Part shown: in pieces, positions 46,071 to 56,429 of the stretch | How positions within the stretch are numbered: the stretch's first letter is position 1 | Layout: every line of letters begins with the position of its first letter | Assembly: GCA_965221845.1 (NCBI GenBank) | Contig: OZ244919.1 | Location: forward strand, 3,906,001-3,970,000 | DNA length: 64,000 nt | Source of the DNA: JAJEFO01 sp965221845 | Lineage (GTDB): Bacteria; Pseudomonadota; Alphaproteobacteria; Rhodobacterales; Rhodobacteraceae | Direction: 5' to 3' | Notes under the pieces: model-generated | Seen by the model: only the letters and a program-made list of their open reading frames with translations | What the model was told of the DNA's origin: nothing | Database searches by the model: none | Made by a program: the position numbers and the translations under genes

Positions 46071-46498
46071 TAAGGCCTGGAGACACTGTCGTTGGACTGG
46101 TAGGACCCGGTAACGGTTCTTATGCATATATTGGCACTCCCGGACTTACGGGTAGTACAGGATTTGTCGTTCTCAGACCTCGCGAGGCTCAGTATGAGGA
46201 GCTGGTATTTCTTTCTGCTACTGCACCCGAAAATATCGAACGCCTCACGCACTTGGCGGATGGAGCTGCATACCCCGCCGTTCGCCCCGACGCAGTGGAA
46301 GCAACAGAAGTTGCCGTTGCCGACAATGCCGTTACAATCAGCTTTTCAGCACTCATTGCCCCTATCATCGACCGCATGGAGCACAACAAGATTGAATGTC
46401 AGGCCCTCGCGCGAACCCGCGACCTTCTACTTCCGAAACTGATGTCAGGTGAAAGCCGCCTTCTTGGATCCGAGCAAGCGATGGAGGCCGTGAAATGA
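46071..46498 (+). pseudogene. hsdS: Type I restriction-modification specificity subunit, 3' fragment
   Basis: The last 142 codons of HsdS, the DNA-recognition subunit. LRPGDTVVGLVGPGNGSYAYIG and GSTGFVVLRPRE belong to a target-recognition domain. The C-terminal helix APIIDRMEHNKIECQALARTRDLLLPKLMSGE in parts is the conserved spacer/dimerisation region. The 5' part, with the first recognition domain, is replaced by IS5 copy A. The stop overlaps the next start by 4 bases. Confidence 0.88.
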
Positions 46499-47331
46499 GT
46501 TCGTTGACGGACATTGAGAGGCGCCATCTTGAAAGGGGGTTCGGCATGGGCGGGGGCTATTATGTTCCAGACTTCACCGATGCCACGTTTGGCGAGTTAT
46601 TTGAGCGGCACAACATCGACATTCACGAACCCAAGTACAGGACGTTCGGAACATCAAAGGCGAAGAAACTCCACGCGTTCCGGGTATCGAAACCTGACCA
46701 GCGGGTAGGTACAGTGCTGTCCGAGTTGCTGGACTCTTATGTGGGGGATTGCGTTCTCAACGGCAGGAGCCAAGACAGCGGATTGCTGAAGAAAGTACGT
46801 GATATCACAGGGCGTCTGAACAGTCAGCCTTCCACACCCAACTCCGAGTCGACAGCGGGCGAGTTCCTGACGCGGGAATTCACGATACCGAACATTCAGA
46901 AATTGCCGATTGATACGCAAGTCATGTCGATTGTCGAAGCGCGGCTCGACGAGGCACGCATTGCGCTTGCCGCAAATGCTCACTTGTCCGTGATCTTTCT
47001 GTGCGGCAGCGTCCTCGAGGCCGTGTTGCTTGGTGCAGCCCAGCAGGCTCCGGCGAGATTCAATCGGGCGAATGCGACGCCGAAGGCAAGTGATGGCGCG
47101 CCGAAACGCTTCCATGAGTGGAGTCTTGCACAGTTGATCGATGTCGCTTGCGAGATTGGCGTCCTGAAGCTCGACATCAAGAAGTTCAGTCACGGGTTGC
47201 GCGACTTCCGAAACTACATCCACCCCTACGAGCAATTGGAATCGGGCTTCACGCCGGGCGAACACACCGCAAAGGTGTGCTTTCAGGTTCTGAAAGCCGC
47301 TCTTGCGAGCCTGGCGGGGGAGTGCCCATGA
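46495..47331 (+). CDS. AbiJ-N-terminal-like / HEPN-type putative abortive-infection protein
   Basis: 278 residues. The first 80 (IERRHLERGFGMGGGYYVPDFTD, FGELFERHNIDIHEPKY, SKAKKLHAFRV, VLSELLDSY) resemble AbiJ-type N-terminal domains. The second half (HLSVIFLCGSVLEAVLLGA, WSLAQLIDVACEIGVL, HGLRDFRNYIHPYEQ) looks like a HEPN fold with an R-x6-H motif, typical of RNA-cutting or RNA-binding defence proteins. It stands inside a type I restriction operon, overlapping hsdS before it and the immA gene after it by 4 bases each. Codon use is less GC-biased than the backbone. A back-up abortive-infection role is an inference. Confidence 0.65.
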   Translation: MSSLTDIERRHLERGFGMGGGYYVPDFTDATFGELFERHNIDIHEPKYRTFGTSKAKKLHAFRVSKPDQRVGTVLSELLDSYVGDCVLNGRSQDSGLLKKVRDITGRLNSQPSTPNSESTAGEFLTREFTIPNIQKLPIDTQVMSIVEARLDEARIALAANAHLSVIFLCGSVLEAVLLGAAQQAPARFNRANATPKASDGAPKRFHEWSLAQLIDVACEIGVLKLDIKKFSHGLRDFRNYIHPYEQLESGFTPGEHTAKVCFQVLKAALASLAGECP

Positions 47332-48485
47332 TCCGCACGCCCGTCAATCCTGAGCTCTTGATCTGGGCACGCGAGCGCGCAGGGGTCGCCCAGGAAGATC
47401 TTGTGGTCAGGTTCAAGAAGCTTCCCGAGTGGGAGACAGGCCAGACTCGCCCTACCCTGAAGCAATTGGAGGCGTTCGCACGCACGGTCCATGCGCCGAT
47501 CGGCCACCTGTTCCTCTCGGAACCGCCGGAAGAGAGTCTTCCGATTCCGGACTTCCGGACCCTTGCCGGACACGCTGTCACTCGCCCGAGCCCGAATCTT
47601 CTGGACACGGTCCATGCCTGCCAGGAACGGCAGAGCTGGTACCGGAACCATGCCCGAGTCGCCGGGGAACCGGCTCTCGGCTTCGTCGGCAGTGCCTCAA
47701 TCGATGCATCCCCTGAATCCGTCGCGATACGGATGCGGGAGACCCTGGAGTTTGATCTGGCCGCTCGCCGCGAGTGTCCGACCTGGAGCGATGCGCTGCG
47801 GCTGTTCATCCGTCGAGCCGACGACGCCGGCATTCTCGTCATGGTGAGCGGCATCGTCAGGAGCAACAGCCATCGCGTTCTCGATCCCGCCGAGTTTCGC
47901 GGCTTCGCGCTCTGCGATCCGCTCGCGCCGCTGATCTTCGTCAACGGCAAGGACACGAAGGCGGCGCAGATGTTCACGCTCGCCCACGAACTTGCCCATG
48001 TCTGGCTGGGAGCGACGGCCTTGTCGAACCTCGGGGCGGCTCCGGGGCAAGGCTTTCGCAAGGAGGAAGTATGGTGCAACGCGGTGGCGGCGGAGTTTCT
48101 TGTGCCGCTGGATGCCCTCCGATCCGATCTAATGAAAGACGAAACGCTCCCGGACGCGCTGTCCCGGCTGGCGCGCACCTTCAAGGTCAGCACGTTGGTC
48201 ATCCTGCGCCGCCTGCTGGACACGGGCTGGCTGACCCGCGAGCGCTTCGATGCCGCCTGGACCCAAGAGCACGAACGCCTGCGGGCGCTCGCCAAATCCG
48301 GCAGCGCCGGCGCCGGCGATTTCTATCGAACAACGGTTGCTCGGACTGGGCGGCGGTTCACGCGTGCGCTGGTGGTGAGCACGCTCGAAGGCCAGACGCT
48401 CTATCGCGATGCGTTCCGCATGCTGGGCGTCAAGAAGACTCGGACCTTCAACAATCTTGGACGCGAAGCCGGAGTAACGGGATGA
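47328..48485 (+). CDS. XRE-family regulator with ImmA/IrrE (M78) metallopeptidase domain
   Basis: 385 residues. The N-terminal helix-turn-helix has ELLIWARERAGVAQEDLVV and LPEWETGQTRPTLKQLEAFA. The C-terminal Zn protease has the HExxH site in FTLAHELAHVWLG and a downstream EVWCNAVAAEFLVP. Such proteins cleave or regulate repressors and often pair with toxins. The start at 47328 overlaps the upstream stop, and its own stop overlaps the DUF4411 gene, so the pair is coupled. Makarova-type surveys treat XRE-M78 plus DUF4411 as a toxin-antitoxin-like pair. Confidence 0.85.
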   Translation: MIRTPVNPELLIWARERAGVAQEDLVVRFKKLPEWETGQTRPTLKQLEAFARTVHAPIGHLFLSEPPEESLPIPDFRTLAGHAVTRPSPNLLDTVHACQERQSWYRNHARVAGEPALGFVGSASIDASPESVAIRMRETLEFDLAARRECPTWSDALRLFIRRADDAGILVMVSGIVRSNSHRVLDPAEFRGFALCDPLAPLIFVNGKDTKAAQMFTLAHELAHVWLGATALSNLGAAPGQGFRKEEVWCNAVAAEFLVPLDALRSDLMKDETLPDALSRLARTFKVSTLVILRRLLDTGWLTRERFDAAWTQEHERLRALAKSGSAGAGDFYRTTVARTGRRFTRALVVSTLEGQTLYRDAFRMLGVKKTRTFNNLGREAGVTG

Positions 48486-48990
48486 CAACGTATCTCGTCG
48501 ATTCGAACGTCTTTATACAGGCGCCAAGAACCTGCACTACGGCTTCGATTTCTGCCCTGCATTCTGGGACTGGCTGGTTGAACGGAACAGCGCAGGCAAG
48601 GTCGCGAGCATCGAGAAGGTCGCTGACGAGCTGCGGGCCGGAGAGGACGAGCTTGCTACTTGGGCACGCGCGCGGGGTGCCGGGTTCTTTCTGCCGCCGG
48701 ACGACGCGGTAGTGCCAGCGCTTCACACCGTGAGCGATTGGGCGAGCGGCCAGGGATACCAGTCGGCCGCTGTGGCAACTTTCCTCCAGGTCGCCGACTA
48801 CTGGCTTGTTGCGCATGCCCTGGCTCACCAGTGCATCGTCGTCACGCACGAAGTTCCCGCCGACACCGCCAGCAAGATCAAGATTCCGAACGCCTGCATC
48901 GGCCTCGGCCTGCGCTGCATGACCCCCTACGAAATGCTCCGCCGCGAGCATGCAAGGTTCGTACTGGGAGCGTGCATGGCCGCGGCCTGA
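48482..48990 (+). pseudogene. DUF4411 PIN-like protein, frameshifted
   Basis: It starts TTYLVDSNVFIQA, with the first PIN-type Asp. After 13 codons a 2-base insertion (GC doubled in CAGGCGCCAAG) throws the frame. In the shifted frame the family continues to its end: NLHYGFDFCPAFWDWLVERN, VASIEKVADEL, FLQVADYWLVAHALAHQC, VVTHEVPADTASKIKIPNAC, MLRREHARFVLG. The stop at 48988-48990 overlaps the hsdR start. The toxin half of the pair is therefore probably dead while the ImmA half is intact. Confidence 0.82.
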
Positions 48991-49519
48991 TGGCCAGGTT
49001 CGCCGAAAGCGAGGTGGAGGATGCCGCCCTCGCATGGCTTGCCGGGCTGGGCTATGCCGTGCTGCATGGACCGGACATCGCACCGGAAGGGTCGGCACCG
49101 GAGCGCGGCAGCTACGACGAGGTGCTGCTGACCGGACGGCTCCGCGAGGCCCTCGCACGTCTCAACCCGCACCTGCCCGCCGAGACACTGGAGGATGTGC
49201 TGCGCAAGGTTCGGCAGACGGACACTCCTTCTCTGGTCGAGGAGAACCGCCGCCTGCACCGTTATCTGGTCGAGGGTGTTCCCGTCGAGGTTGCCCGGGA
49301 GGACGGAAGCATGGGCGGCGATGCCGCCCGCCTGCTCGATTTCGGCGACATTGAGGCCAACGACTGGCTGGCGGTGAACCAGTTCACGGTGATCGAGCAG
49401 GAACGCAATCGCCGCCCCGACGTGGCGCTGTTCGTCAACGGCCTGCCGCTGGCCGTGATCGAGCTGAAGAATCCCGGCGACGAAAACGCCACCCTCGAAG
49501 GGGCGTTCAACCAGCTTCA

Positions 49520-49616
49520 GAGCTTGACCTAAAATGCCATATATTGAACTATACTGGCATATTTCCGAGATTTCAGCACAACATATAGTGTTTGGTGTGA
49601 ATTTTAGGTCAAGCTC
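49520..49616. mobile_element. 97-bp MITE with IS5-copy-type inverted repeats inside hsdR
   Basis: Perfect 16-bp terminal inverted repeats GAGCTTGACCTAAAAT (49520-49535 and inverted 49601-49616), flanked by TCA on both sides (49517-49519, 49617-49619). The repeats equal the intact end of IS5 copies A and B. The interior is AT-rich, unlike its surroundings, and codes for nothing known. It was most likely moved by the IS5 transposase. Confidence 0.93.
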
Positions 49617-50373
49617 TCAGACCTACAAGGACGAGATACCTTCCCTGTTCCGCACCAACGCTGCGCTCATGACCTCGGACGGGCTTCAGGCGCGCCTCGG
49701 GTCGCTGACCGCCAGTCTCGAACGGTTCATGCCTTGGCGCACCGTGGACGGCTCCGCCGTCTCCGCGAAGGGCACGCCGGAACTCGAAACCGTCATCCAG
49801 GGCGTGTTCGAGAAGAACCGGTTCCTGACCCTGATCCGGGACTTCACCGTGTTCGAGGACACGAGCGCGGGACTTGTCAAGATCGTGGCCGGCTACCACC
49901 AGTTCCACGCTGTGCAGCGGGCTGTCCGATCGACGCTGCGAGCCGTTCCGAAGTCGTGGCAGGCGATACCGGATTATGGCGGTGGCACGGGAGAAGACCC
50001 GTCCCGCTTCGCTACGGCTGACCGTCAGCCGGACGGCGATCGGCGCATTGGCGTGATCTGGCACACGCAGGGTTCGGGCAAGAGCCTGCTCATGGCGTTC
50101 TACGCCGGACAGGTCGTCGCCCACCCGGCGATGGAGAACCCGACCGTCGTTGTCGTCACCGACCGCAATGATCTTGATGGCCAGTTGTTCGGCACTTTTG
50201 CCATGTGCCGCGACCTGCTACGCCAGACCCCGCAGCGGGCGGAAAGCCGGGAGGATCTGCAAAAGGTGCTGACCCGCCCCTCCGGTGGCGTCGTGTTCAC
50301 GACCATCCAGAAGTTCGCGCCCCCGGACGGCGAGACGGCGTACCCGGCGCTCACCGACCGCCGCAACGTGGTC

Positions 50374-50412
<39 letters not shown>

Positions 50413-50838
50413 CGCGCCAAGGTGGCGCACAGGACCGGAGAAGTCTCGTACGGCTTCGCAAAGCATCTGCGCGACGCCTTGCCGAACGCTTCCTTCATCG
50501 GGTTCACCGGCACGCCGATCGAGAAGGAGGACGTGAACACCCCTGCCGTGTTCGGCGAGTACATAGACGTCTACGACATCAACCGGGGCGTCGAGGACGG
50601 CGCTACCGTGCCGATCTACTACGAGAGCCGCCTCGCCCGTATCGAGCTTGACGAGAACGAGAGGGCCATGCTCGACGACGAGGTAGCCGAACTCACCGAG
50701 GACGAGGCCGGAGGCGAACAGGAGCGGCTGAAGCGCCGATGGGCGAGCGTCGAAGCGGTCGTCGGAACCGAGAAGCGCTTGCGTCTGGTCGCCGGGGACC
50801 TGGTCGAGCACTTCGACAGCCGCGTCGTCGGCATGAAG

Positions 50839-50881
<43 letters not shown>

Positions 50882-52259
50882 CGCCATACGGCGAGATCAT
50901 CAAGCTGCGCCCGGAGTGGCGCAGCGACGACGACGAAAGCGGCGTCCTCAAGGTCGTCATGACCAGTGCGGCGTCTGACCCGAAGGACTGGCAGCGGCAC
51001 ATCGGCGGCAAGGCGCGGCGGGAACTGCTCGCCAGGCGGATCAAGGATCCGGACGACGCGCTCAGGCTGGTGATCGTGCGGGACATGTGGCTGACCGGGT
51101 TCGACGCGCCCAGCCTGCACACGATGTACGTCGACAAGCCGATGCGAGGGCACGGGCTCATGCAGGCCATCGCCCGCGTCAACCGCGTGTTTCGCGACAA
51201 GCCGGCCGGACTGGTCGTGGACTACATCGGCATCGCGCAGAACCTGAAGTCCGCCCTTGGCCAGTACTCGCGCGATGACCGAAGGCACGCCGGCATCGAC
51301 GAGGCGGAGGCCGTCGCGGTGATGCTGGAGAAGCACGAGATCGTGAGCGCCATGTTCCACGGTTTCGACTGCCGCAAAGGACTCCACGGACCGCCGCAGG
51401 AACGGCTCGCTGCGCTTGCCGGCGCGATGGAGTGGGTTCTCGACATGCAGCAGCGCGAATCGGCCAGGGAAACTACCGAGGAAGGCAGGAAGCGCGCCCG
51501 GCGCCGCTTCAACGACGCCGTGCTGGCGCTCTCCAGGGCGTTCGCGCTCGCGGCCGCCAGCGACGAGGCGCGCGACGTCCGCGAAGAGGTCGGGTTTTTC
51601 CAGGCCGTCCGGGCGGCGCTCGCCAAGGGCGCGCCCGGTGCCGGCAAGTCCTCCGCCGAGCGGGAACTGGCTGTGCAGCAGATCGTCAGCCGGGCGGTCG
51701 TTTCGACCGAAATCGTCGACATTCTCGAATCCGCCGGGCTTGAAACGCCGGACATCTCCATCCTGTCAGAGGACTTCCTCGCCGAGATTCAGGGCATGGA
51801 GACGAAGAACTTCGCGTTGGAGGCGCTGCGCAAGCTGATCAACGGCGAGCTTCGATCACGAAGCCGCGTCAACGTGGTGCAGGCCCGCGCCTTCTCCCAG
51901 AGACTCGAGGAAGCGATTGCTCGCTACCACAGCAATGCCGTCACCACGGCGGAGGTCCTTCAGGAACTGATCGGGCTCGCCAGGGACATCCGTGCCGCGC
52001 ACCGGCGCGGCGAGGAGGAAGGGCTCAGCCGGGAGGAAGTCGCGTTCTACGACGCGCTCGCCCAGAACGAGAGCGCGGTCGAGGTGATGGGGAACGAGCA
52101 GCTTCGCGCAATCGCTCTTGAGTTGCTGAACGGGCTGAAGCGCAACGCCTCCGTGGACTGGCAGCACCGCCACCCGGCGCGCGCACGGATGCGGGTTCTG
52201 GTGAAGCGCATCCTGCGCAAGCACGGCTACCCGCCCGATCTCCAGGACACCGCCATTCA

Positions 52260-53218
52260 GAGCTTGACCTAAAATGTGGATGGCCTCCCCCAGATGTGGC
52301 AAATCCCTGTCAGAGGCAAACCAGACAAGGAGGACACAATGGCCTGGGATGAGACCACCCGCGAAGAGCATGACCGCAAGTCGGAGCGACATGAAACCGA
52401 CCTGACCGACGAGGAATGGCTTCTGGTCGAGCCGCTGCTTCCGGCCCCGGCGAAGCTTGGCCGCCGCCGGACGACCGACCTGCGCGAGACGTTCAACGCG
52501 ATCCAGTACATGCTGGCCACGGGATGCCAGTGGCGGGCGATTCCCAAGTGCTTTCCGCCCTTTACGACGGTACAGAACCACTCCTGCGCGTGGCGCGACA
52601 ACGGCGTCCTGGAACGGATGCTGGACGTGCTGCGCACGCTGGGCCGTGCGCAGGCGGGGCGCGAGGCGCAGCCGACGGCGGCCGCGATCGACAGCCAGTC
52701 GGTGAAGACGACGGAGGCGGGCGGGCCGGCGGGATACGACGCGGGCAAGAAGGTCAAGGGGCGCAAGCGGCACCTGACGGTGGACGTCGAGGGGTTCCCG
52801 ATCGCGCTCCGGGTGCTACGGAGGCGGACGTGCAGGACCGGGACGGGGCGCCGGCCGTCATCCTGGCGATGCCGGGAAGGCGCCGCAGGTGACGAAGCTG
52901 TGGGCGGACGGCGGCTACGCGGGTCCGAAGCTCGAGGCCGCGCTGGCGGAGCACGGCCTGGGGTCGATCGTCGAGATCGTCCAGCGGCCCAGGGAAACAA
53001 GGGGCTTCACGGTCCTGTACCGCCGCTGGGTGGTGGAGCGGACCTTCGCGTGGATGTCGCGGTGCCGGCGTCTGGCGAAGGACTTCGAGCGGACGCTGGA
53101 GAGTTCGCTGGCCTGGGCGCAGCTCGCGGCGTGCCGGTTCCTGATGCGGCGGGTGGCGCGGGGCCAAGCGGCTGGAATCACGTAACATATTGATATTATT
53201 GAATTATGATTCAAGCTC
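52260..53218 (+). mobile_element. IS5-family insertion sequence copy B, complete
   Basis: 959 bp from GAGCTTGACC (52260) to TCAAGCTC (53218), with TCA duplicated at 52257-52259 and 53219-53221. Only the outer 8 bases of the two ends are identical, so the ends are asymmetric. It sits 50 bases before the end of hsdR. Confidence 0.92.
52339..53185 (+). pseudogene. IS5-family transposase (copy B) with an extra frameshift
   Basis: More than 90 percent like copy A. The first catalytic Asp is in AAIDSQSVKTTEAGG and the zinc-free N-terminus is complete. The frame change found in copy A is also here (about 52815). A further 1-base loss after AVILAM (about 52870) separates the last part, with LWADGGYAG and RRWVVERTFAW and the stop at 53185. 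It is therefore unlikely to make active transposase. AAGGAGGA lies 6 bases before the ATG. Confidence 0.85.
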
Positions 53219-53289
53219 TCAGACCGTCTTGCAACAGGCCGAGGTCCTCTCGGCGAGGTGGGCCGCATGACCGCCGGAATGAAGATTTC

Positions 53290-54290
53290 TCGTAACTGTT
53301 CAGGTTCTGTCTTGGCGGCTTCCCGGCCGACAGGCGGCCCGGCCCGCCCGGGCCGGCTGCCGCGCGGCGAGCCGCGCGGCCAGCTCTTCCGGCGAGGTCC
53401 GCAGGGTCTCCAGCAGGCTCCGGCCCTGTTTCCGGGCCGTGTCCGGCACGGTCCGCAGCGCCGCGCGGTTCCGGGCGCCCGCCTCGCTGCGGAAGCTCCC
53501 GGAGATCCTCTGCCGCACCTTGAGGGGCCGCAGCGCCCGCCCGGCCTCGTTGCCGGGCGCGGAAACCGCGGGGTCGCGGGCGAGCCGCAGCACGCCGTCC
53601 CGGCTTTCCCGCAGCCGCAGGGCCGGGCTGTGGCCCCGCCGCCGCTTCCGCCGGCCCCGGCGCCCTTTCGAGGGCGGCGGGGGCCGGGCCTCGTGCATGG
53701 CGACGCCCTCGGCCACGATGCCTCTCATGGCGCCGCCCGATCAGGTCCGCCAGGCGTTCCGGAAGGGGCGTCCCGTCCGACAGGCTGCCGGCGCGGACGG
53801 CGCGCCGCAGAAGGCGGGCCATCCTCTCCGCCCGGTCCCGGAGCCCGCGCGAGGGACGTGCGCGGCGCAGGGCAAGGGCAAGGTCCCGGGGATGTTGAAG
53901 CAGTGCCGCCAGCGGTCGGGCACCGCGAACCCAGTCGCGTCCGCCGTCACGTCGCCGCGGCCCGCGCCCAGGCGGAAGTGGCTGAGGCGTCCGGTGCAGG
54001 CCACGTGCAGCCAGGCAAGGCGGCCGCGACCGCGCACGCCGGTCTCGTCCATGTGCTTGACGGGGGCCTGTGCCACCGCGTCCCGGATGTGGAGCGCGGG
54101 ACCGGCGAACCGCTCGGCGGCCCTTGCGACCAGTCCCGCGACGGTGCCTTGCGACAGATGCACGCCGAACAGGTCGGCCAGCGCCTGCCTCAGCCGCCGC
54201 GCCGGGACCAGCTGCGCGGCGTCGGGATGCACGGCCAGGGCGGCCAGCATGGGTGTGTGACCGTTTGCACGGCCCTTGCCGACATCTCAA
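53290..54290 (-). pseudogene. IS66-family transposase (TnpC) relic
   Basis: Minus-strand blocks in shifting frames. LADLFGVHLSQGTVAGLVAR, APVKHMDETGVRGRGRLAWLHVA (first catalytic Asp region) and WRHCFNIPG come first. Near the 3' end are the IS66 C-terminus PALRLRESRDGVLRLARDPAV, LKVRQRISGSFRSEAGA and TARKQGRSLLETLRTSPEEL, stop at 53300. The N-terminal part and the partner genes tnpA/tnpB are missing. Confidence 0.82.
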
Positions 54291-54985
54291 GCCGCCCCCG
54301 TCGACGCCGTCCGCGCCGCCCTCGCGGGCGGGGTGGTCCTCTTCTCGCCCGGTGCGGCCGGCGGGATCAGCCGCTCGCTTCCCACAAGCACGTGGCCGCC
54401 GTGCCGGGCATGATGAGGCGGCCCGGCTTCCTGCGCCTCCTCGGGCGGAGGAAGGAGCGGAGCCGGGACCTCGCTCTTGCCGCCGTCGCCGCGCGGAACC
54501 TCGACCCCGCCTCGAAGCTGGCCACCGCCCGGGCGCTGGACGCCAAGACAGCGTCGACGAGCCTCGGGGCCATGCTTGGCTTCGGGGAGGCGACGGGTAA
54601 CGAGATGCTCGACTGGCATCTTCGCGGGCAACGCCCTGGACCCCTTCACGGTGGCCGCACGGGTGGAGAAGGGGGTCCGCAGGAGCTTCGGCGTCGGCCC
54701 CTACGAGGCCCTGGACGATTGCAGGTCGCCCGCGCAGATGGAGTGCGCGTTTCTCGCGATGAAGGCCTCGCGGCTGCGGGTCAGGTCGGTGCGCGTGCAC
54801 TCGGCCGGTCACGTCCGCGCCCGCGTTTTCCTCTGCATGCTCGCGTGTCACGTGGAACGGGACATGCGCTGGCGCTTCGCGCCGCTCCTGTTCGAGGACG
54901 CGGCACGCCGGTGGAGAGGGCCGAGGTCCCGGAGCGCGTGAAGGCGAAGGCGGCGGATTGCGCGCGTGACCGGCGGGGATCACAA
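54291..54985 (+). pseudogene. IS1634-family transposase relic
   Basis: Plus-strand blocks. FLRLLGRRKERSRDLALAAVAARNLDPASKLATARALD is read in pieces, followed by LGAMLGFGEATGNEMLDW. In a shifted frame come ALDDCRSPAQMECAFLAMKASRLRVR and VHSAGHVRARVFLCMLACHVERDMRWRFAPLLFED. Both the catalytic centre and the C-terminus are deleted or scrambled. Confidence 0.75.
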
Positions 54986-55270
54986 CAGCCCTCGGGACGG
55001 CCAACCCTTTCGGCACTGCCATGAGAATGCCCTGGATGGACGATGACACATCCACTGGAAGCGGAACGCGCATGCTGCGCCTGCCTTGCTGCTGCTGCTG
55101 ATGATGGACGGACCGGTCACGGGAGGTGGCGGACGTGGAAGGAGTCGCCTGCGGGCGGCCCCTCCCGCAAGCTGAATTCCGCGATCTTCAAACTGATCCG
55201 CTGCGCCCGGGCAGGTCGCGTTGACGCCTCGCTGGGGAGCGGATAGACCGCGCTCCCAGGAGGTTGTCCC
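54986..55270. other. Region upstream of nuoB; nuoA not found
   Basis: About 285 bases. nuoA normally precedes nuoB but none of its motifs are present on either strand. GGGAGCG and CGCTCCC (about 55237-55258) could form a hairpin just before the nuoB ribosome binding site. Confidence 0.45.
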
Positions 55271-55804
55271 ATGAGCGTCGCCACATCGCCCGATGCCGTC
55301 AGTCCTGATCCTGATGCGGACGCGCGGGAGCTCGGGCGGCAGTTGCAGGACGCAGGCTTCCTGGTCACCTCCACAGCGGACATCGTCAACTGGGTGCGGA
55401 CAGGAAGTCTTCACTGGATGACGTTCGGGCTTGCCTGCTGCGCCGTCGAGATGATGCACACGTCCATGCCGCGCTACGACCTCGAGCGCTTCGGCACGGC
55501 GCCGCGGGCTAGCCCGCGTCAGTCGGACCTCATGATTGTGGCCGGCACGCTGACGAACAAGATGGCGCCTGCACTGCGCAAGGTGTACGACCAGATGCCG
55601 GAGCCGCGATACGTCATCTCGATGGGATCGTGCGCGAACGGCGGCGGCTACTACCATTACAGCTATTCGGTGGTGCGCGGCTGCGACCGGATCGTTCCCG
55701 TGGACGTCTATGTGCCGGGCTGCCCGCCGACCGCGGAGGCGCTGCTCTACGGCATCCTTCAGCTGCAGCGCAAGATCCGCCGCACAGGCACGATCACGCG
55801 CTGA
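55271..55804 (+). CDS. nuoB: NADH-quinone oxidoreductase subunit B
   Basis: 177 residues, the complex I subunit holding cluster N2 next to the quinone site. All four ligand Cys are present: two adjacent in GLACCAVEMM, then GSCANGG and PGCPPTAEALLYG. The start at 55271 has AGGAGG 7 to 8 bases upstream. Ten bases separate it from nuoC. The complete gene argues that complex I is still made, although nuoA is not next to it. Confidence 0.96.
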   Translation: MSVATSPDAVSPDPDADARELGRQLQDAGFLVTSTADIVNWVRTGSLHWMTFGLACCAVEMMHTSMPRYDLERFGTAPRASPRQSDLMIVAGTLTNKMAPALRKVYDQMPEPRYVISMGSCANGGGYYHYSYSVVRGCDRIVPVDVYVPGCPPTAEALLYGILQLQRKIRRTGTITR

Positions 55805-55814
55805 GGGGGCGGCG

Positions 55815-56429
55815 ATGTCTGCGGAACTGAACGAACTTGCGGCCCGGCTCGAGGCGAAGCGGCCGGACTGCGTGCTCTCGCACGCGGTGGCCTTCGGCGA
55901 GCTTGCGGTCCAGGTTGCGCTGCAGTCGCTGGCCGGCTTCGCGGACTGCCTGAAGTCGGACAAGAGCTACCGGTTCACGACGCTTGTCGACATCACCGCC
56001 GTGGACTATCCGGAACGGGAAGCGCGCTTCGAGATGGTCTATCATCTCCTTTCGATGCAGCTCAACCGGCGCATTCGCCTGAAGGTCTCCGTGCGGGAGA
56101 ACGAGTTCGTGCCGTCGCTCACAGGCGTCCATGCCTCTGCGGGCTGGTTCGAGCGGGAGGTGTTCGACATGTTCGGCATCCTCTTTTCCGGCCACCCCGA
56201 CCTGAGACGCATACTCACCGACTACGGGTTTCAGGGCCATCCGCTGCGGAAGGACTTCCCCACGACCGGACATGTCGAGGTGCGCCACGACGATGAGCTG
56301 AAACGCGTCGTCTACGAGCCCGTGAAGCTGGTCCAGGAATACCGCCAGTTCGATTTCCTGTCTCCCTGGGAGGGAGCGCGCTACGTCCTGCCGGGGGACG
56401 AGCGGGCCGGGGAGGGGGACGGGTCGTGA
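55815..56429 (+). CDS. nuoC: NADH-quinone oxidoreductase subunit C
   Basis: 204 residues, 30-kDa subunit of the peripheral arm. Diagnostic blocks are FTTLVDITAVDYPERE, FEMVYHLLSMQLN, GWFEREVFDMFGILFSGHPDLRRILTDYGF in parts, and GHPLRKDFPTTGHVEV. It is a separate gene, not fused to nuoD. 142 bases follow before nuoD. Confidence 0.95.
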   Translation: MSAELNELAARLEAKRPDCVLSHAVAFGELAVQVALQSLAGFADCLKSDKSYRFTTLVDITAVDYPEREARFEMVYHLLSMQLNRRIRLKVSVRENEFVPSLTGVHASAGWFEREVFDMFGILFSGHPDLRRILTDYGFQGHPLRKDFPTTGHVEVRHDDELKRVVYEPVKLVQEYRQFDFLSPWEGARYVLPGDERAGEGDGS

